Program-made: the position numbers and the translations under genes
Shown here: piece after piece, positions 12,567 to 13,283 of the stretch
Layout: each line of letters begins with the position of its first letter
How positions within the stretch are numbered: position 1 is the first letter of the stretch
The notes under the pieces: model-generated
What the model saw: only the letters and a program-made list of their open reading frames with translations
Database searches by the model: none
What the model was told of the DNA's origin: nothing
DNA from: Proteobacteria bacterium UBA1847
Lineage (GTDB): Bacteria; Pseudomonadota; Gammaproteobacteria; Steroidobacterales; Woeseiaceae
NCBI GenBank assembly: GCA_002338605.1
Contig: DDIP01000067.1
Span: forward strand, 1 to 13,283
DNA: 13,283 bases
Reading direction: 5' to 3'

Positions 12567-13283
12567 ATGCAATACGAAGCACCTGCCACATTGCCCCGGG
12601 TTGACGATCTGAGTGCAGAGCACAGCGCTCGGGTTGCACGATTCCTGCGACAAAAGATTGCGGCCGCGGGCGGCAGTATCAGTTTTGCCGAGTTCATGCA
12701 CGAGGCTTTGTACGCGCCGAGTCTCGGGTACTACGCATCCGGCACGACCAAACTGGGCAGTGATGGGGATTTTGTCACTGCACCCGAAATTTCGCCGGTG
12801 TTTGGAGCTGTTGTTGCGCGACAATGTGCCGAAGTACTTCAGGAAATGAAGGGCGGAGCGGTACTTGAGCTGGGTGCGGGGAGTGGAAGATTGGCGGTTG
12901 ACATGCTGACCCGGTTCGAGTCGTTGGGGTGTATGCCGCGGGCCTATTATATTCTGGAAATATCTGCCGACCTGCAGGACCGGCAGCGACACTGCCTCGA
13001 GCAGGAGGCATCGCACCTGCTTGATCGGGTTCACTGGCTTTCCGGGTTGCCCGAAAGTTTTGACGGTGTGATCGTCGCCAACGAAGTCCTCGACGCCCTG
13101 CCGGTCGAGCGGTTCGTACGTCGCGATGACCGGATCTCCCAGTTGCGCGTGTCTTGCTCCGGTCAGGGATTCCAATGGGTCGAGGAACCGGCAAATGAGC
13201 GGATTCTTGCCGCAGTGGCCGAGATTGAAGCCGACCGCGGCGCTGTTTTACCGAATGGCTACACGTCGGAGTTGTTATTCGCC
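12567..13283 (+). CDS. MidA/NDUFAF7-family SAM-dependent methyltransferase, 3' end cut by window
   Basis: The ATG at 12567 opens a frame of 239 codons that stays open to the window edge. The family signatures are GDFVTAPEIS (67-76), the SAM-binding ELGAGSGRLA (101-110), ILEISADLQDRQ (129-140), ANEVLDALPVERF (171-183) and YTSELLFA near the break. The mitochondrial member NDUFAF7/MidA methylates an arginine of complex I subunit NDUFS2. The bacterial substrate is not established. Members are usually around 380-400 residues, so about 40% is missing. It is divergent from the pteridine reductase, with only 30 nt between start codons, so the promoter of each must overlap the other's coding sequence. 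No strong Shine-Dalgarno is seen. Confidence 0.93.
   Translation, partial: MQYEAPATLPRVDDLSAEHSARVARFLRQKIAAAGGSISFAEFMHEALYAPSLGYYASGTTKLGSDGDFVTAPEISPVFGAVVARQCAEVLQEMKGGAVLELGAGSGRLAVDMLTRFESLGCMPRAYYILEISADLQDRQRHCLEQEASHLLDRVHWLSGLPESFDGVIVANEVLDALPVERFVRRDDRISQLRVSCSGQGFQWVEEPANERILAAVAEIEADRGAVLPNGYTSELLFA

Noticed and set aside
12537..13175. N-terminal extension of the reductase frame to 13175
   Set aside because: The extra residues have no homology pattern and are antisense to the clearly conserved methyltransferase.
1..13283. CRISPR arrays, insertion sequences, prophage or attachment duplications
   Set aside because: No regularly spaced repeats, transposase or integrase genes, or duplicated tRNA ends were seen; the tRNA interruption is an intron, not an att site.

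Overview
The window looks like a moderately GC-rich gammaproteobacterial chromosome. The evidence is the conserved macromolecular-synthesis block rpsU-yqeY-dnaG-rpoD, read on the minus strand, with tsaD divergent from it and folB-folK after tsaD. A tRNA-Ile(CAU) gene close to rpoD is also common in this class. I cannot name a genus; a marine Woeseiaceae/Chromatiales-type lineage is only a guess. There is no sign of phage, transposon or CRISPR.

Left end (1-561): the window opens inside a minus-strand tRNA gene. Its 5' half (286-250) stops exactly after the anticodon CAU. After 234 nt the tRNA resumes at 15-1 and runs off the window. The 234-nt insert folds as a small group I intron with the core sequences of the Azoarcus tRNA-Ile(CAU) intron. 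This is the most striking item here. Upstream lies a divergent regulatory region with an extended -10 promoter for the tRNA, and a CRP/Vfr-like box correctly spaced from a -10 element facing right.

562-3887: a two-gene plus-strand operon encodes a GspG-like pseudopilin overlapping by one base a membrane-bound HAMP-GAF-GGDEF-EAL protein with intact cyclic-di-GMP synthesis and hydrolysis motifs. It ends at a perfect bidirectional terminator shared with rpoD.

3888-8534: rpsU (S21), yqeY, dnaG (primase) and rpoD (sigma-70) lie on the minus strand. A strong promoter precedes rpsU, and its transcript would begin with a hairpin. rpoD starts at TTG with a good Shine-Dalgarno, and a 16-bp palindrome lies just upstream.

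8535-11783: tsaD (tRNA t6A synthesis), folB and folK (folate pathway) and an S41-family lipoprotein protease are closely packed on the plus strand, with folB/folK and folK/protease overlapping.

11784-13283: a short-chain reductase with the pteridine-reductase signature converges on the protease gene with a 3-nt gap. It is divergent from a MidA/NDUFAF7-type methyltransferase that runs off the right end. Translation and replication initiation, tRNA maturation (intron, t6A) and reduced-pterin synthesis are therefore neighbours, with one c-di-GMP/pseudopilin insertion beside rpoD.
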